Assembly: GCF_963675455.1 (NCBI RefSeq)
Contig: NZ_OY776217.1
Coordinates: forward strand, 1,280,001-1,344,000
Reading direction: 5' to 3'
Source of the DNA: Emcibacter sp.
GTDB taxonomy: Bacteria > Pseudomonadota > Alphaproteobacteria > Sphingomonadales > Emcibacteraceae
DNA length: 64,000 bases
The translations under genes and the position numbers were made by a program. The notes below the pieces were generated by a model. It saw only the letters and a program-made list of their open reading frames with translations. It ran no database searches and was not told the origin of the DNA. Within the stretch, counting starts at the first letter, position 1, and each line of letters starts with the position of its first letter. Below are positions 52,969 through 62,459 of this stretch, piece after piece.

Positions 52969-53789
52969 CAGGCCACCATGGTTTCCATATCTTTGTCTTT
53001 CGACTTTTTGCTGTCCTTGCGCAGGTTCAGCATGCTTTTGCGTTCTTCGGCCCAGTTGATGATCTCGAAACTGCCGTCCGTATTTTCCACCAGCGCGGTG
53101 CAGCTTTCGACCCAGTCGCCGTCGTTCATATAGACGATCTCGTCGATCATCTTGATCTGGGCATGGTGTATGTGTCCGCAGATGACGCCGTCCAGGTCCC
53201 GCTTGCGGGCTTCCTGGGCGAGGATGTCTTCAAAGTCGGTCATGAACTTGACTGCATTCTTGACCTTGAGCTTGAGATAGGCGCTGAGCGACCAGTAGCC
53301 AAAGCCCAGCTTGCGGCGGCAGAAATTATAAAGATTGTTCAGTTTCAGCGCGGTCTCGTAAGCCCAGTCGCCGAGCTTGGCCAGCCAGCGGGCATTCAGA
53401 AGCACGCCGTCATAGGCATCGCCGTGCACCACCAGATATTTCTTGCCTGTGGCGTCCTCATGGATCACTTCGTTGACCACTTCGATGCCGCCGAAATGAT
53501 CGCCCAGATAATCCCGGAGGAATTCATCATGGTTGCCGGTGACATAATACATGGTGGTGCCTTTACGCACCTTGCGCAGCATCTTCTGGACCACGTCATT
53601 ATGAGCCTGGGGCCAGTACCAGCCCTTCTGCAACCGCCAGCCGTCGACGATATCGCCGACCAGATAGATGGTGTCCGCGTCATGATATTTGAGGAATTCG
53701 AGGAGGAGTTCCGCCTTGCACCCCTTGGTGCCCAGGTGAATATCAGAGAGGAAAAGCGACCTGTACTTCCGTCTGTTTTCTTTCAGCAA
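52968..53789 (-). CDS. Metallophosphoesterase, UDP-2,3-diacylglucosamine-hydrolase-like
   Basis: The protein has 273 aa. The calcineurin-type metal motifs are complete: FLSDIHLG, YLVGDIVDGW, TGNHDEFLRD, VVHGDAYD and CGHIHHAQ. The sequence resembles LpxH-like enzymes of lipid A synthesis, but a divergent subgroup often stands beside a GT4 transferase, as here, and may act on another lipid phosphate. No lpx genes are adjacent, so lpxH is not assigned. Confidence 0.85.
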   Translation of the reverse strand: MLKENRRKYRSLFLSDIHLGTKGCKAELLLEFLKYHDADTIYLVGDIVDGWRLQKGWYWPQAHNDVVQKMLRKVRKGTTMYYVTGNHDEFLRDYLGDHFGGIEVVNEVIHEDATGKKYLVVHGDAYDGVLLNARWLAKLGDWAYETALKLNNLYNFCRRKLGFGYWSLSAYLKLKVKNAVKFMTDFEDILAQEARKRDLDGVICGHIHHAQIKMIDEIVYMNDGDWVESCTALVENTDGSFEIINWAEERKSMLNLRKDSKKSKDKDMETMVA

Positions 53790-53861
53790 TGAACAATACC
53801 CTTTTGCTTCATACAGGCACTCTATATCAGGCGAATATGACTCTCTGCCTAAGCTTTTATG

Positions 53862-55082
53862 TCATTCTGATGACAGGCTTTTTTCCGCCGGGGTTTTATT
53901 TGATCGGGGCAGGAACAGGGTGAAAAGGGCGGCGATCAGCAGCATGGCGCCGGAGGTGAGCAGGCAGGCCGTGAGCCCGCCCCAGCCATAAGCAAGGCCC
54001 GAAAGAAGGGTGCCGACAAGGCGGCCGGTGGCATTGGCCATATAATAAAACCCCACATTGAGGGCCACATGGTCGCGGTGGGAATAATTCAGAATCAGGT
54101 AGCTGTGCAGGGCGCTGTTGACGGCAAAGACAATGCCGAACAGGGCCAGGCCCGCCAGCGCCAGGATGGTGAGGTCAAGGCCGGTCTGGCTTAAGGCCAC
54201 CATGAGGAAGGGGATCAGCGCCAGCAGGACGATCCAGAACAGGCCGCGCGGGTCGTTACTGTATCGCAATATGCCCGGGGCGCCTGCCTGGACGAAACCG
54301 TAGCCGATGACCCAGGCGGCCATCAGGGAACCGACGCTGGTGAAGCTGAACCCGGCCACATCATAGAGGAACAGCGGCAGGCCGACGACAAACCACACGT
54401 CCCGGGCCCCGAACAGGAACAGCCGGGCGGCGGATAATATGTTGATGTCGCGGCTTTTTGACAGGATCGCCGTGAATTTGACTTTGGCCTCCGATCGCCC
54501 GAATCCGGCCGGCAGCACAAAGGGGCAGAGGAGCAGGATCACGGCCAGCACCGCCGCCATCAGATAAAGGGACATGGCATAACCCAGCAGGCTCAGCAGG
54601 AAACCGCCGAGGAAAAAACCGATGCCCTTGAGGGTGTTTTTGGAGCCGGTGAGCAGCGCCACCCATCTGAACAGGGTGCCCTCTTTTTCTTCCGGTACGA
54701 TCACTTTAAGCGCGCTCTTGGCGCTCATCTTGGTGAAATCCTTGGCCACCCCGGCGAGGCCCTGGACCAAAAGCACATAAAGCACGGAAAAGTCCCGGGC
54801 CCACAGGGGATCCAGAAGCGACAGCAGCATCAGCGCCGTAACCTGCAGCGCCAGTCCCAGATAGAGAGTGAAATTGAGCCCCAGCCTCTGGCCGACCCAG
54901 CCGCCGGTCAGGTTGGTGACGATGCCGCAGACTTCATACAGCAGGAACAGGGTGGCGAGCTCCAGCGGGCTGTAGCCGAGGGCATGGAAATGCAAAAGCA
55001 CCAGCATCCTGAGCGCGCCGTCGGTCAGGGTAAAGCCCCAATAGGCGGCGGTAACAACGGCATAGTTGCGGATGGAGGACAT
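53862..55082 (-). CDS. arsJ: Organoarsenical efflux MFS transporter
   Basis: The protein has 406 aa with 12 predicted membrane helices. SIRNYAVVTAAYWGFTLTDG at the N-terminus is characteristic of ArsJ. ArsJ exports 1-arseno-3-phosphoglycerate, which then falls apart to release arsenate outside. The gene lies nine bases after the GAPDH gene and in one operon with arsR, the known arsR-gapdh-arsJ order. Identification rests on sequence plus this context. Confidence 0.9.
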   Translation of the reverse strand: MSSIRNYAVVTAAYWGFTLTDGALRMLVLLHFHALGYSPLELATLFLLYEVCGIVTNLTGGWVGQRLGLNFTLYLGLALQVTALMLLSLLDPLWARDFSVLYVLLVQGLAGVAKDFTKMSAKSALKVIVPEEKEGTLFRWVALLTGSKNTLKGIGFFLGGFLLSLLGYAMSLYLMAAVLAVILLLCPFVLPAGFGRSEAKVKFTAILSKSRDINILSAARLFLFGARDVWFVVGLPLFLYDVAGFSFTSVGSLMAAWVIGYGFVQAGAPGILRYSNDPRGLFWIVLLALIPFLMVALSQTGLDLTILALAGLALFGIVFAVNSALHSYLILNYSHRDHVALNVGFYYMANATGRLVGTLLSGLAYGWGGLTACLLTSGAMLLIAALFTLFLPRSNKTPAEKSLSSE

Positions 55083-55091
55083 TTTCGCCCT

Positions 55092-56111
55092 TTAAAGAGT
55101 GTCGGCGACGAGCCGGGCAAGCTCGCCCATGCGATTGACATAACCCCATTCATTGTCATACCAGGCGTAGATTTTCACCTGGGTGCCGTCGACGACCATG
55201 GTCGAGAGCGCGTCGATGATGGAGGAGCGGGGATCATTGACATAATCGATGGACACCAGCGGTTTTTCCTCATAGCCGAGGATGTTTTTGAGGTTGGTTT
55301 CCGACGCTTCCTTCAACAGCCGGTTGACCTCTTCCGCCGTGGTCTCCCGCGCCACCTCGAATACACAGTCGGTGAGCGATCCATTGAGCAGCGGCACCCG
55401 CACGGCGAGGCCGTTGAGCTTGCCTTTAAGTTCCGGATAGATGGTGGTGATGGCGGTGGCGGAGCCGGTACTTGTGGGGATCAGCGACATCAGGCCGGAA
55501 CGGGCCCGGCGCAGATCCTTGTGCGGCGCGTCGACCATCACCTGCGTGTTGGTTACATCATGAATTGTGGTGATGACGCCGTGTTTGATTCCCAACTGCT
55601 CCTGGATCACCTTGACCACCGGGGCCAGGCAATTTGTCGTGCAGCTGGCGGCGGTGACGATATGGTGCCGGGCGGGCTCGTATTGATCCTCATTGACGCC
55701 CATGACGATATTGAGGGCATCGTCCCGCACGCCCTTCACCGGGGCGGCGACAATGACTTTTTTCACACCCTTGTCGAGATATTTCTGTAGCTGTTCCGGT
55801 TTGCGAAAGGCGCCGGTGCATTCCAGCATGATGTCGATGCCGGTGAGGTCCAGGCTGTCGATATCGTCATGGAAGCTCATGGGAATGACCCGGCCCGCGG
55901 CCATCAGGGTCTTGTCCTCGAAACGCACATCCTGGTCCCAGCGGCCGTGCACGCTGTCATATTCCAGCAGGTGGGCGGCGGTCTCGGCCGTGCCGTCCTT
56001 CTCATTGATCAGGCAGAAGTCGAGGTCGCGGTTCAGTTCCGGACGGTCGAGCAATACACGCAGCAAAAGCCGGCCCATGCGGCCAAATCCATTGAGGGCG
56101 ATGCGGGTCAT
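55092..56111 (-). CDS. ArsJ-associated glyceraldehyde-3-phosphate dehydrogenase
   Basis: The protein has 339 aa and is a type I GAPDH. The NAD fold is IALNGFGRMGRLLLRV, the catalytic Cys lies in AASCTTNCLAPVV, and the NAD-ring contact is YDNEWGYVNRM near the C-terminus. In ars operons this paralogue uses arsenate in place of phosphate and makes 1-arseno-3-phosphoglycerate for ArsJ. It shares one base with the arsR stop (TAATG), so expression is tied to the regulator. The glycolytic gapA should lie elsewhere. Confidence 0.92.
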   Translation of the reverse strand: MTRIALNGFGRMGRLLLRVLLDRPELNRDLDFCLINEKDGTAETAAHLLEYDSVHGRWDQDVRFEDKTLMAAGRVIPMSFHDDIDSLDLTGIDIMLECTGAFRKPEQLQKYLDKGVKKVIVAAPVKGVRDDALNIVMGVNEDQYEPARHHIVTAASCTTNCLAPVVKVIQEQLGIKHGVITTIHDVTNTQVMVDAPHKDLRRARSGLMSLIPTSTGSATAITTIYPELKGKLNGLAVRVPLLNGSLTDCVFEVARETTAEEVNRLLKEASETNLKNILGYEEKPLVSIDYVNDPRSSIIDALSTMVVDGTQVKIYAWYDNEWGYVNRMGELARLVADTL

Positions 56112-56452
56112 TATTTCTTTCCCTTTACCTTTTTGAGGTCTTTTTCAATGCTGAGGCAAATCTCGCCCGAGCCCTGGCAGCAGTCCTCGACCAGGAAGCC
56201 GAGGAATTTTTCAAGCTTCTCATAGTTGGCGGTATAGATGATCTGCCGCTGCTGGCGCTCCGACGAAATCAGCCCGGCCTGCTCCAGCGCCGACAGGTGA
56301 TAGGACAGGGTCGAATTGGGGGTCCTGAGCTTGTCCGCCAAAGTCCCGGCATTCATCCCCACACGCCCCGCCTTGACCAGAAGGCGGAACAGGCTGAGAC
56401 GTGTTTCCTGCGCCAGCGCAGACAGCATATTTACGACAGTTGATTCTTTCAT
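56111..56452 (-). CDS. arsR: ArsR-family arsenic-responsive repressor
   Basis: The protein has 113 aa. It is a winged helix with LAQETRLSLFRLLVKAGRVG and the recognition helix TPNSTLSYHLSALEQAGLI. The As(III) site is probably Cys91, Cys92 and Cys99 in VEDCCQGSGEICL near the C-terminus, as in the AfArsR type rather than the E. coli type (CVC in helix 3). It heads the operon and should repress it until As(III) binds. Confidence 0.93.
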   Translation of the reverse strand: MKESTVVNMLSALAQETRLSLFRLLVKAGRVGMNAGTLADKLRTPNSTLSYHLSALEQAGLISSERQQRQIIYTANYEKLEKFLGFLVEDCCQGSGEICLSIEKDLKKVKGKK

Positions 56453-56579
56453 AATTTTATATTTCCAGAAATATAGAAATATGGCAAGAGGGAAAGGGTT
56501 GTGTCATGGAAAGTTCATGGAGTGCAGGAGGGATATCATTCCCGTTACTTCTTCTGTCGTCGCCGCTCTCCTCATCGTC

Positions 56580-56599
56580 ATTCCCGCGGAGGCGGGAAT
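56580..56599. repeat. REP-like palindrome ATTCCCGC-GGAG-GCGGGAAT
   Basis: The perfect 8-bp palindrome, with GTC before it and CCAG after it, matches the widespread short interspersed element of the form GTCATTCCCGC-N-GCGGGAATCCAG found between genes in many proteobacteria. It sits between arsR and the ankyrin gene. Only one copy is seen in the window. Confidence 0.6.
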
Positions 56600-56621
56600 C
56601 CAGTCCTGCAGACTTTAACAG

Positions 56622-58565
56622 TTATTCTGGATTGTTTTTCTGTTGGGACCGGAGCAAATGTAGCGCTTCTTCCTTTTCTTCCGTCGACATGACTTCATTC
56701 ATTTTAAGATAATCGCCGATACTGCGTCCCCGGCTGTCTTTGGCGATATTATCTGCTCCGGCTTCGATCAGGATTTTAAACAATTCCAGCGAGGCATTTT
56801 CCGCCGCATACATCAGGGCGGTTCTTTCCCGATATTTGACTGTCTCGTAACGGCAATCGGCCACATTCCTGCGTGGTTCAGCGAAGGGATTGTCCTCTCT
56901 TTCAGGAATCTCCAGCCAGGTTTTTGCATTGGGGTCAGCGCCCGCAATCAGTAGAATCTTTACAGCTTTACGTTGGTTCATGTGAGCCGCGGTCATGAGG
57001 GCTGTTTTTCCAAAGCCGTTCCGTTGGTCCGGGTTGGCTCCTGAATCAATCATGAAGTTCAAGATTTCAGGATGATCAACAACGTTGAGCAACGGAGCTT
57101 CCCACGGACTGTTGACATCGGCGCCTCTGGTAATAATCTCCGTCAGGATTTCATTTGGAGCACTCGCACCAACGGCCATGTTTAGGGCTTTGTCATAGCT
57201 GAACTGCGAGATTTCCTCTTTTTCATGGTAAAACATCCAATAGTTGAGATGTATTTTATGAGCAAGCTGAATGAAGTCATCGGCATTGGCTGTCCGTTCG
57301 TTCATTCTGTCTATGCTCTCAAGATAATCCCTGTAGGTGTATAAAAAGGACCCTTGGGGGGCGCTGATCGAACGTAAACGAAAAACATGATAGCCTGCCC
57401 ATTTGTGTGCGACCTGTTCATTAACGTTGTAGTTTTTGAGGTAGTAGAGCGCGAGTTCGTCTATGGCCTTTAATGAATGTTTCCCCAGCATTCTGTAAGC
57501 GCGTCGATTAAAAGAATCTTCCATGGACCAGAGAAACTGGAAGGGCTCAAAATTCCAGTGTCCTGTCCCTGCCCGTACTTCCTTGGAAAAGTTTTCTGTG
57601 TTCCAACCGACTATTCCTAAAGGATTATTTATGATTTCCCAAGGTTTAAAAAAGCTGTCATGGAAGGCTTGCCGCTTTCTCCATTTCAAATAATAAAAGG
57701 GTTTTGATGATCCTCCTCCACATGCGTCGCGAATTCCGGTAATATGGCGGGTCGCTTGCTGTAGGAAATTCATTGCACTAAGATTGTAAGGATTCCCGGC
57801 CAGTTCTTTAGCATCTCCCTTTACGGCGATGATACATGTGGCCCTGGGGCGCATATCAGAATCATATGCCAGAAGTATTCTGTCTGATTCACCAAAATCT
57901 GTTACCAGGACGTCAACATAGAGTCTTCCCTCATGTTCACGAACCTTCATGGTGTCCAACAGCCTGTATGCTTCTGTTGCTGCTGTTGCGGCCCGGCCTT
58001 CCGATGGATGATTGTGTGGAACCGATTTCGGTTCTGAGTTTAGTATTCTGTCATAGTTATTGCGGCGGACCCATTCTGGATTGGGGTGTTTCAATTCTTC
58101 GGGGGAAAGCTGCAGATTTTGATACTGGGTGCGTCGTTCACTGGTGAGCTTAAATAAGCGGAAATAGTAGCGATAGTTGACGGAGTTGTTTCCGCCGGAA
58201 CGAAGTGCGTATATATTTTCTGTATCACCATCCCCGTCGAAATCACCGGTATAAGCGACGGCAAATTCGTCGGCCTCTTCAAAGCCCGGCACAGTATTGA
58301 GGGGCTGAGATTTGATTTCCGGCATTTTTTCCGTGCCCGCGGGAACAGTGTCAGCGGTATAGTAGCCGTCAAAATAGCTGGATCTGGCTTCAAATTCATA
58401 CCGGGCGCACAACTGCTCGCTTCCGGGAGCCACATGGATCAGATGGGGCATGAACGGCGCCTTGGGCCAGGCAGTCACAGATGTGCTTTGCGCCGAAGCC
58501 CCCGAAAACTGGAAGCACATCATGGAAAGAACGGCGATTGAATGGAATAAAGTTGAAGATCTCAT
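56622..58565 (-). CDS. Secreted ankyrin-repeat protein
   Basis: The protein has 647 aa. The signal peptide ends near SGASAQ. The N-terminal two-thirds has no recognised domain, apart from an FG-GAP-like DFDGDGDTENIYALRSG. The last 170 residues contain ankyrin repeats (LNFMIDSGANPDQRNGFGKT, ALMTAAHMNQRKAVKILLIA, ALMYAAENASLELFKILIEA). ATG 58565 follows GGGGG and gives a proper signal peptide. Ankyrin domains bind proteins; the target is unknown. Nothing ties it to the adjacent ars operon. Confidence 0.8.
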   Translation of the reverse strand: MRSSTLFHSIAVLSMMCFQFSGASAQSTSVTAWPKAPFMPHLIHVAPGSEQLCARYEFEARSSYFDGYYTADTVPAGTEKMPEIKSQPLNTVPGFEEADEFAVAYTGDFDGDGDTENIYALRSGGNNSVNYRYYFRLFKLTSERRTQYQNLQLSPEELKHPNPEWVRRNNYDRILNSEPKSVPHNHPSEGRAATAATEAYRLLDTMKVREHEGRLYVDVLVTDFGESDRILLAYDSDMRPRATCIIAVKGDAKELAGNPYNLSAMNFLQQATRHITGIRDACGGGSSKPFYYLKWRKRQAFHDSFFKPWEIINNPLGIVGWNTENFSKEVRAGTGHWNFEPFQFLWSMEDSFNRRAYRMLGKHSLKAIDELALYYLKNYNVNEQVAHKWAGYHVFRLRSISAPQGSFLYTYRDYLESIDRMNERTANADDFIQLAHKIHLNYWMFYHEKEEISQFSYDKALNMAVGASAPNEILTEIITRGADVNSPWEAPLLNVVDHPEILNFMIDSGANPDQRNGFGKTALMTAAHMNQRKAVKILLIAGADPNAKTWLEIPEREDNPFAEPRRNVADCRYETVKYRERTALMYAAENASLELFKILIEAGADNIAKDSRGRSIGDYLKMNEVMSTEEKEEALHLLRSQQKNNPE

Positions 58566-58791
58566 TTTTCCCCCAAATTTGATTTTCAAAACTTTGAAAT
58601 AGAAACATATCAAGATTAGCCTGTAAACAAAAAGTGCGGCTAAAATTTGATATCTACTCTGCTTTTAAATCAGGCTCGCTGTTCTAATATGTACAAAATC
58701 GGAATTCCGGGAAGAGAATGAACCATGACCAGAAAAGCACACTGTTGTTGCGGGCCTGAGGCCCGAAGATATTCCGACCAAAGAATAAGAA

Positions 58792-59340
58792 TTACTTCTT
58801 CCCCAACATCTCCCCATGATAGCCGGCTTCCCTCAGGACCCGGTGGGCCTCGGTGCGGGCCGGGTGGCTTTCGTCATGGTGGGGCGTATGGGCCTGGGCG
58901 CGAAAACCGGCCACATAGTCTTCGGGCATGTTATGATGCAACGCGCCCGCCAGCACCAGATGCAGGTACCAGTCCCAGGGCAGGAGATCTTCTTCCCGAT
59001 GCTCGTCGGGGGCAATATAGGTGCGGCAGGTAATGCTTTCCTGACCGCCCACCGTCCTCACCTCAAAGTCGTCATGGCGGTCATAGCCGTAACCCTTGCC
59101 CTCGAAATGGTCGAGCATGGGCTGGTCGTCGAGATGCAGCTCGAACAGGGCGCCGATGACTTTGGATCGTTCCGCCTCGAAAATGGTCGCCTTGCCCGAC
59201 CGGTCCTGGCCGATCTTGGAAAAATCAAGGCCGAAACCCCCGGCCGTCGCCACCTCGAGAAAGCGGGCGCTCGCACAGCGGGCCTGAAGCCTGTGCGGCA
59301 GCAGGTTCGATCCATAGGCGAAATAGGTAAAGCGGCTCAT
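58792..59340 (-). CDS. Gamma-glutamylcyclotransferase-family protein
   Basis: The protein has 182 aa. FAYGSNLLPHRLQAR is the YGSN signature, and the catalytic Glu is expected in LDHFEGKGYGYDR. Related enzymes cyclise gamma-glutamyl compounds to 5-oxoproline; AIG2-like proteins share the fold. The C-terminal part (PWDWYLHLVLAGALHHNMP) fits longer bacterial members. ATG 59340 is preferred because the fold starts at once, although no clear ribosome site is present. Confidence 0.85.
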   Translation of the reverse strand: MSRFTYFAYGSNLLPHRLQARCASARFLEVATAGGFGLDFSKIGQDRSGKATIFEAERSKVIGALFELHLDDQPMLDHFEGKGYGYDRHDDFEVRTVGGQESITCRTYIAPDEHREEDLLPWDWYLHLVLAGALHHNMPEDYVAGFRAQAHTPHHDESHPARTEAHRVLREAGYHGEMLGKK

Positions 59341-59411
59341 GTGATACAGATGGGGATCGTTTGCCAAAGGGTCAAGCGGCTTCCCCGGTCGAACCGGGCA
59401 AAGGCATTTAT

Positions 59412-59440
59412 TTGTATATTAACCCATATATTGTATATTA
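59412..59440. repeat. Direct repeat TTGTATATTA x2
   Basis: The decamer occurs at 59412-59421 and again at 59431-59440, with starts 19 bases apart. It lies between the divergently transcribed cyclotransferase and GAF-PAS kinase genes. It could be paired -10 elements or a direct-repeat operator. Confidence 0.4.
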
Positions 59441-59510
59441 GATCATGAAGTAGTGTTGATGAGTTCAGGCGCGGCAGGTGTGTGCGCCGTACCAAAGTGG
59501 ATGTTATCCG

Positions 59511-61148
59511 GTGGTTACACAGTCCAATTTCAAGATTTTTCGGTCTTTCGCCAAGGAGCTGATCCGGCTTCCCACCAAAAGCGAACTGATCTGGTATGTG
59601 GCCGAGGAAGTGGTGAGCCAGCTCGGTTTCGAGGACTGTGTCATATACGAATATGATCCGGCAAGGGACCTGCTGGTCCAGGTCGCCGCCCACGGCGACA
59701 AAAAGGCGCCGGACCGTACCATTATCAACCCCATCATCATACCCATCGGCCAGGGGATTACCGGCCATGTCGCCAAAACCCGCAAGAGCGAAATCGTCGC
59801 TGATACGACCAAAGATGAGCGCTATATTGCCGATCTGCGCCATATGCAGTCGGAAATAACCGTCCCGATCATTGACGAAAACCGGCTGTTCGGCGTGATC
59901 GATTGCGAAAGCAGCCAAAAGGCTTTTTTCAGTCAGGAACATCTTGATTTTCTCGAGACCATTGCCTCGATTCTGGCGTCCCGCCTGTCCCAGTGGGAAG
60001 CGCTGGAAGCCCTTAGAGAAAGCCAGCGGGCCCTGGCGGAAAATGAACAAACATACCGTTCCCTGTTTCAGATGTCGGAAGACCCGATGATGTTGCTGAC
60101 CGAGGAGGGTTTTGTCCTGTGCAATGAGGCCGCAGCGGCGGTATTCCAGTATGATTCACCGGAAGAGATGCAGATGCTTCAGCCTTACGAGGTATCGCCG
60201 GAAACTCAGCCCTGCGGGACACTATCCACCACGAAAGCGGAGCAGATGATTCAGATTGCCCTTCAAAAGGGGTATCATCGCTTTGAATGGATGCATCAGA
60301 AAAAAACCGGTGAATGCTTTCCCGTCGAGGTCACTCTGTCGAGCGTCCCTTTTCTGGGAAAAATCGGCCTGTACTCGGTTTGCCGGGATATATCCGAAGC
60401 CAAGAAGAACCAGCGCGCCATTGCCGCAGCCCTGGAGGAAGCCCGGGCCGCGAACCGGGCCAAGTCCCGGTTTCTGGCCAATATGAGCCATGAACTGAGA
60501 ACGCCGCTCAATGCCATCCTGGGATTTTCGGATGCGACGAGACAGAATGTCCTGAAGCAGGATATTTCGCCGCAATATATGAAATATGCCGAGAATATTC
60601 ATTCCTCGGGCGCCTTTCTGCTTGACCTGATCAGCGACATTCTGGATTTGTCCGCCATCGATGCCGATGAAAGAAAGCTGGAAAAAGAGAATGTGGCGAC
60701 AGGCTGGATCGTCTCGGAAGTCCTGTCGGTGATGACTATTCTGGCCGAACAGAAGAATATATCCATCGAGACGGAGACCGGAAAGGCGCCCCCGACACTC
60801 TGGTGCGACAAGAGGGCCATTATCCAGATTATTGTTAATCTCCTGTCCAATGCGGTAAAATTCAGCGATCCCGGCTCAGGGGTTTTGCTGAAAATTGAAC
60901 AAGGCGACGCCATGACCATCTTCTCGGTCACCGACAGCGGCAGGGGGATCGCGAAGGATAAAATCGGCGAGGTCATCAAACGGTTTGAGCGGGGCCATGC
61001 CGATCCCCAGATTGCCCAGGAAGGTATTGGCCTCGGGCTTGCAATCGTGGATGCCCTGGTCAAACTGCATGACGGCACAATGGATATTCACAGCGAGACC
61101 GGCAAGGGTACCCGCATCGTGATTTCCCTGCCCACCTTATCCGGTTGA
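59511..61148 (+). CDS. GAF-PAS sensor histidine kinase (cytoplasmic)
   Basis: The protein has about 545 aa. A GAF domain (about 20-165, GQGITGHVAKTRKSEIVAD, GVIDCESSQKAFFSQEHL) is followed by a PAS domain (about 190-300). The HisKA domain has His327 in LANMSHELRTPLNAILGFSD, and the HATPase domain has NLLSNAVKFS, DSGRGIAKDKI and GIGLGLAIVDALVKLHDG. There are no membrane helices, so it senses an internal signal. The start is uncertain: GTG 59511 has AGTGGA upstream, and GTG 59478 would add 11 residues. No response regulator is adjacent, as with the kinase at the right edge. Confidence 0.88.
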   Translation: MVTQSNFKIFRSFAKELIRLPTKSELIWYVAEEVVSQLGFEDCVIYEYDPARDLLVQVAAHGDKKAPDRTIINPIIIPIGQGITGHVAKTRKSEIVADTTKDERYIADLRHMQSEITVPIIDENRLFGVIDCESSQKAFFSQEHLDFLETIASILASRLSQWEALEALRESQRALAENEQTYRSLFQMSEDPMMLLTEEGFVLCNEAAAAVFQYDSPEEMQMLQPYEVSPETQPCGTLSTTKAEQMIQIALQKGYHRFEWMHQKKTGECFPVEVTLSSVPFLGKIGLYSVCRDISEAKKNQRAIAAALEEARAANRAKSRFLANMSHELRTPLNAILGFSDATRQNVLKQDISPQYMKYAENIHSSGAFLLDLISDILDLSAIDADERKLEKENVATGWIVSEVLSVMTILAEQKNISIETETGKAPPTLWCDKRAIIQIIVNLLSNAVKFSDPGSGVLLKIEQGDAMTIFSVTDSGRGIAKDKIGEVIKRFERGHADPQIAQEGIGLGLAIVDALVKLHDGTMDIHSETGKGTRIVISLPTLSG

Positions 61149-62459
61149 AGCGAGCTCCATAAACCTTTCGCCCCGTTCTTCGAAGTTTTTAAAGCCGTCA
61201 TAGCTCGGCGCGGCGGGGCTGAGCAGGATGACGCCGCCGTCGGGCGTGATCTTGCGGGCGAGGCTGACCGCCGCCTCCAGATTTTCCACCCGGTGGACCG
61301 GACAGTCCGCCCCGGCAGCTTCAATAGTATCCGCCAGCCGGTCGCCGGTCTCATAGGCCGTGATCAGGGCATGAAGGCCGAGGCGTTCGATCACTTTGGC
61401 CAGTTCGGTGAAATCCTGTTTTCGGTCCTGGCCGCCGGCAATCAGCGTCACTTTATGCCCGGCCAGCGCCTCCAGCGCCGCCATGCTGGCCTCCGGCGTG
61501 GTGGAAATGCTGTCATTGATATAAAGATGCGACCCTGTTTTGGGCAGTTTCTGCAGCCGGTGCCTAAGACCGGTGAAGCTTTTCGCCGCCTCGAAACATT
61601 TCTTCAGGTCGAGCCCCAGCACCTCGCAGATGGCGAGCGCCGTGCACAGGTTCTCCCGGTTGTGCCGTCCCGGCAGGGGGAATTCCTCCAGCAGGCCGAT
61701 CACTTTATGACCGTTAACCAGATGGGGCCCCTGCAGGTGGAGCCCGTTCGGGTCGTTGAACCAGTGCACGTTGTTGTAGCGATGCACCAGCTTTTTGGTC
61801 AGCGGGTCGGCATGGTTGAGCACCACCTGTGAGTCGGCAAACTCCACCAGCCGTTTTTTATCCCGGTAATAGCTGTCATGTTCCCTGTGCCACTGGATAT
61901 GTTCCGGGAACAGGTTGATCAGCACGGCGATGTCCGGCGCGTGGCCGAGGTCCGCGGTCTGGTAGCTCGAGAGCTCGATCACATAAAAATCGGCATCGTC
62001 TTCGAGGTCCAGCAATGGCACGCCGATATTGCCGCCGAGCAACGCCTTTTTGCCCAGTGACTTTAATATATGGTGCATCAGGGCGCTGGTGGTGCTTTTG
62101 CCGTTGGTGCCGGTGATGGCGATGGTTTTTCCTGATTTGTGCCCGGACTTATGATTGGCGAACCAGATGTTGGTGGCCGAGGTGATGTTCACACCTGCTT
62201 TTTTGAGCGTTTCCACTTCCGGCCTGTACAAGCTGATGCCTGGCGACTTGACAATGACATCGAAGTCTTCCGTATGGTCGAGCAGTTCCGCCTCCGGCAG
62301 GAAGGCGGCCCCCTCCGGCAGATGTTCGCCCAGGCGGTCGGCAATCACCGTCAGCGGTTTATCCGGGAAATGCTCGCGCAGATATTCCAGCACCGAATGG
62401 CCTTCCTTGCCCAGTCCCCAGACGGCGATCCGGGCGCGCTCAAGCTCCTGCAAAGTCAT
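61137..62459 (-). CDS. murD2: UDP-N-acetylmuramoyl-L-alanine--L-glutamate ligase, MurD2 type
   Basis: The protein has 440 aa and is a Mur ligase. It has the ATP loop AITGTNGKSTTSALMHHIL, the central pattern YVIELSSYQTADL and the C-terminal domain with INDSISTTPEASMAAL and LIAGGQDRKQDF. Ordinary MurD adds D-Glu. The gene here overlaps a MurL-like gene by 20 bases, and in Xanthomonas oryzae the paired MurD2 adds L-Glu, which MurL then epimerises. Assignment as MurD2 rests mainly on that partner. Confidence 0.85.
   Translation of the reverse strand: MTLQELERARIAVWGLGKEGHSVLEYLREHFPDKPLTVIADRLGEHLPEGAAFLPEAELLDHTEDFDVIVKSPGISLYRPEVETLKKAGVNITSATNIWFANHKSGHKSGKTIAITGTNGKSTTSALMHHILKSLGKKALLGGNIGVPLLDLEDDADFYVIELSSYQTADLGHAPDIAVLINLFPEHIQWHREHDSYYRDKKRLVEFADSQVVLNHADPLTKKLVHRYNNVHWFNDPNGLHLQGPHLVNGHKVIGLLEEFPLPGRHNRENLCTALAICEVLGLDLKKCFEAAKSFTGLRHRLQKLPKTGSHLYINDSISTTPEASMAALEALAGHKVTLIAGGQDRKQDFTELAKVIERLGLHALITAYETGDRLADTIEAAGADCPVHRVENLEAAVSLARKITPDGGVILLSPAAPSYDGFKNFEERGERFMELASTG

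Noticed and set aside
52968..53789. Firm assignment of the metallophosphoesterase as LpxH
   Set aside because: The motifs are shared by a wider family, no lpx genes are adjacent, and many alphaproteobacteria use LpxI instead.
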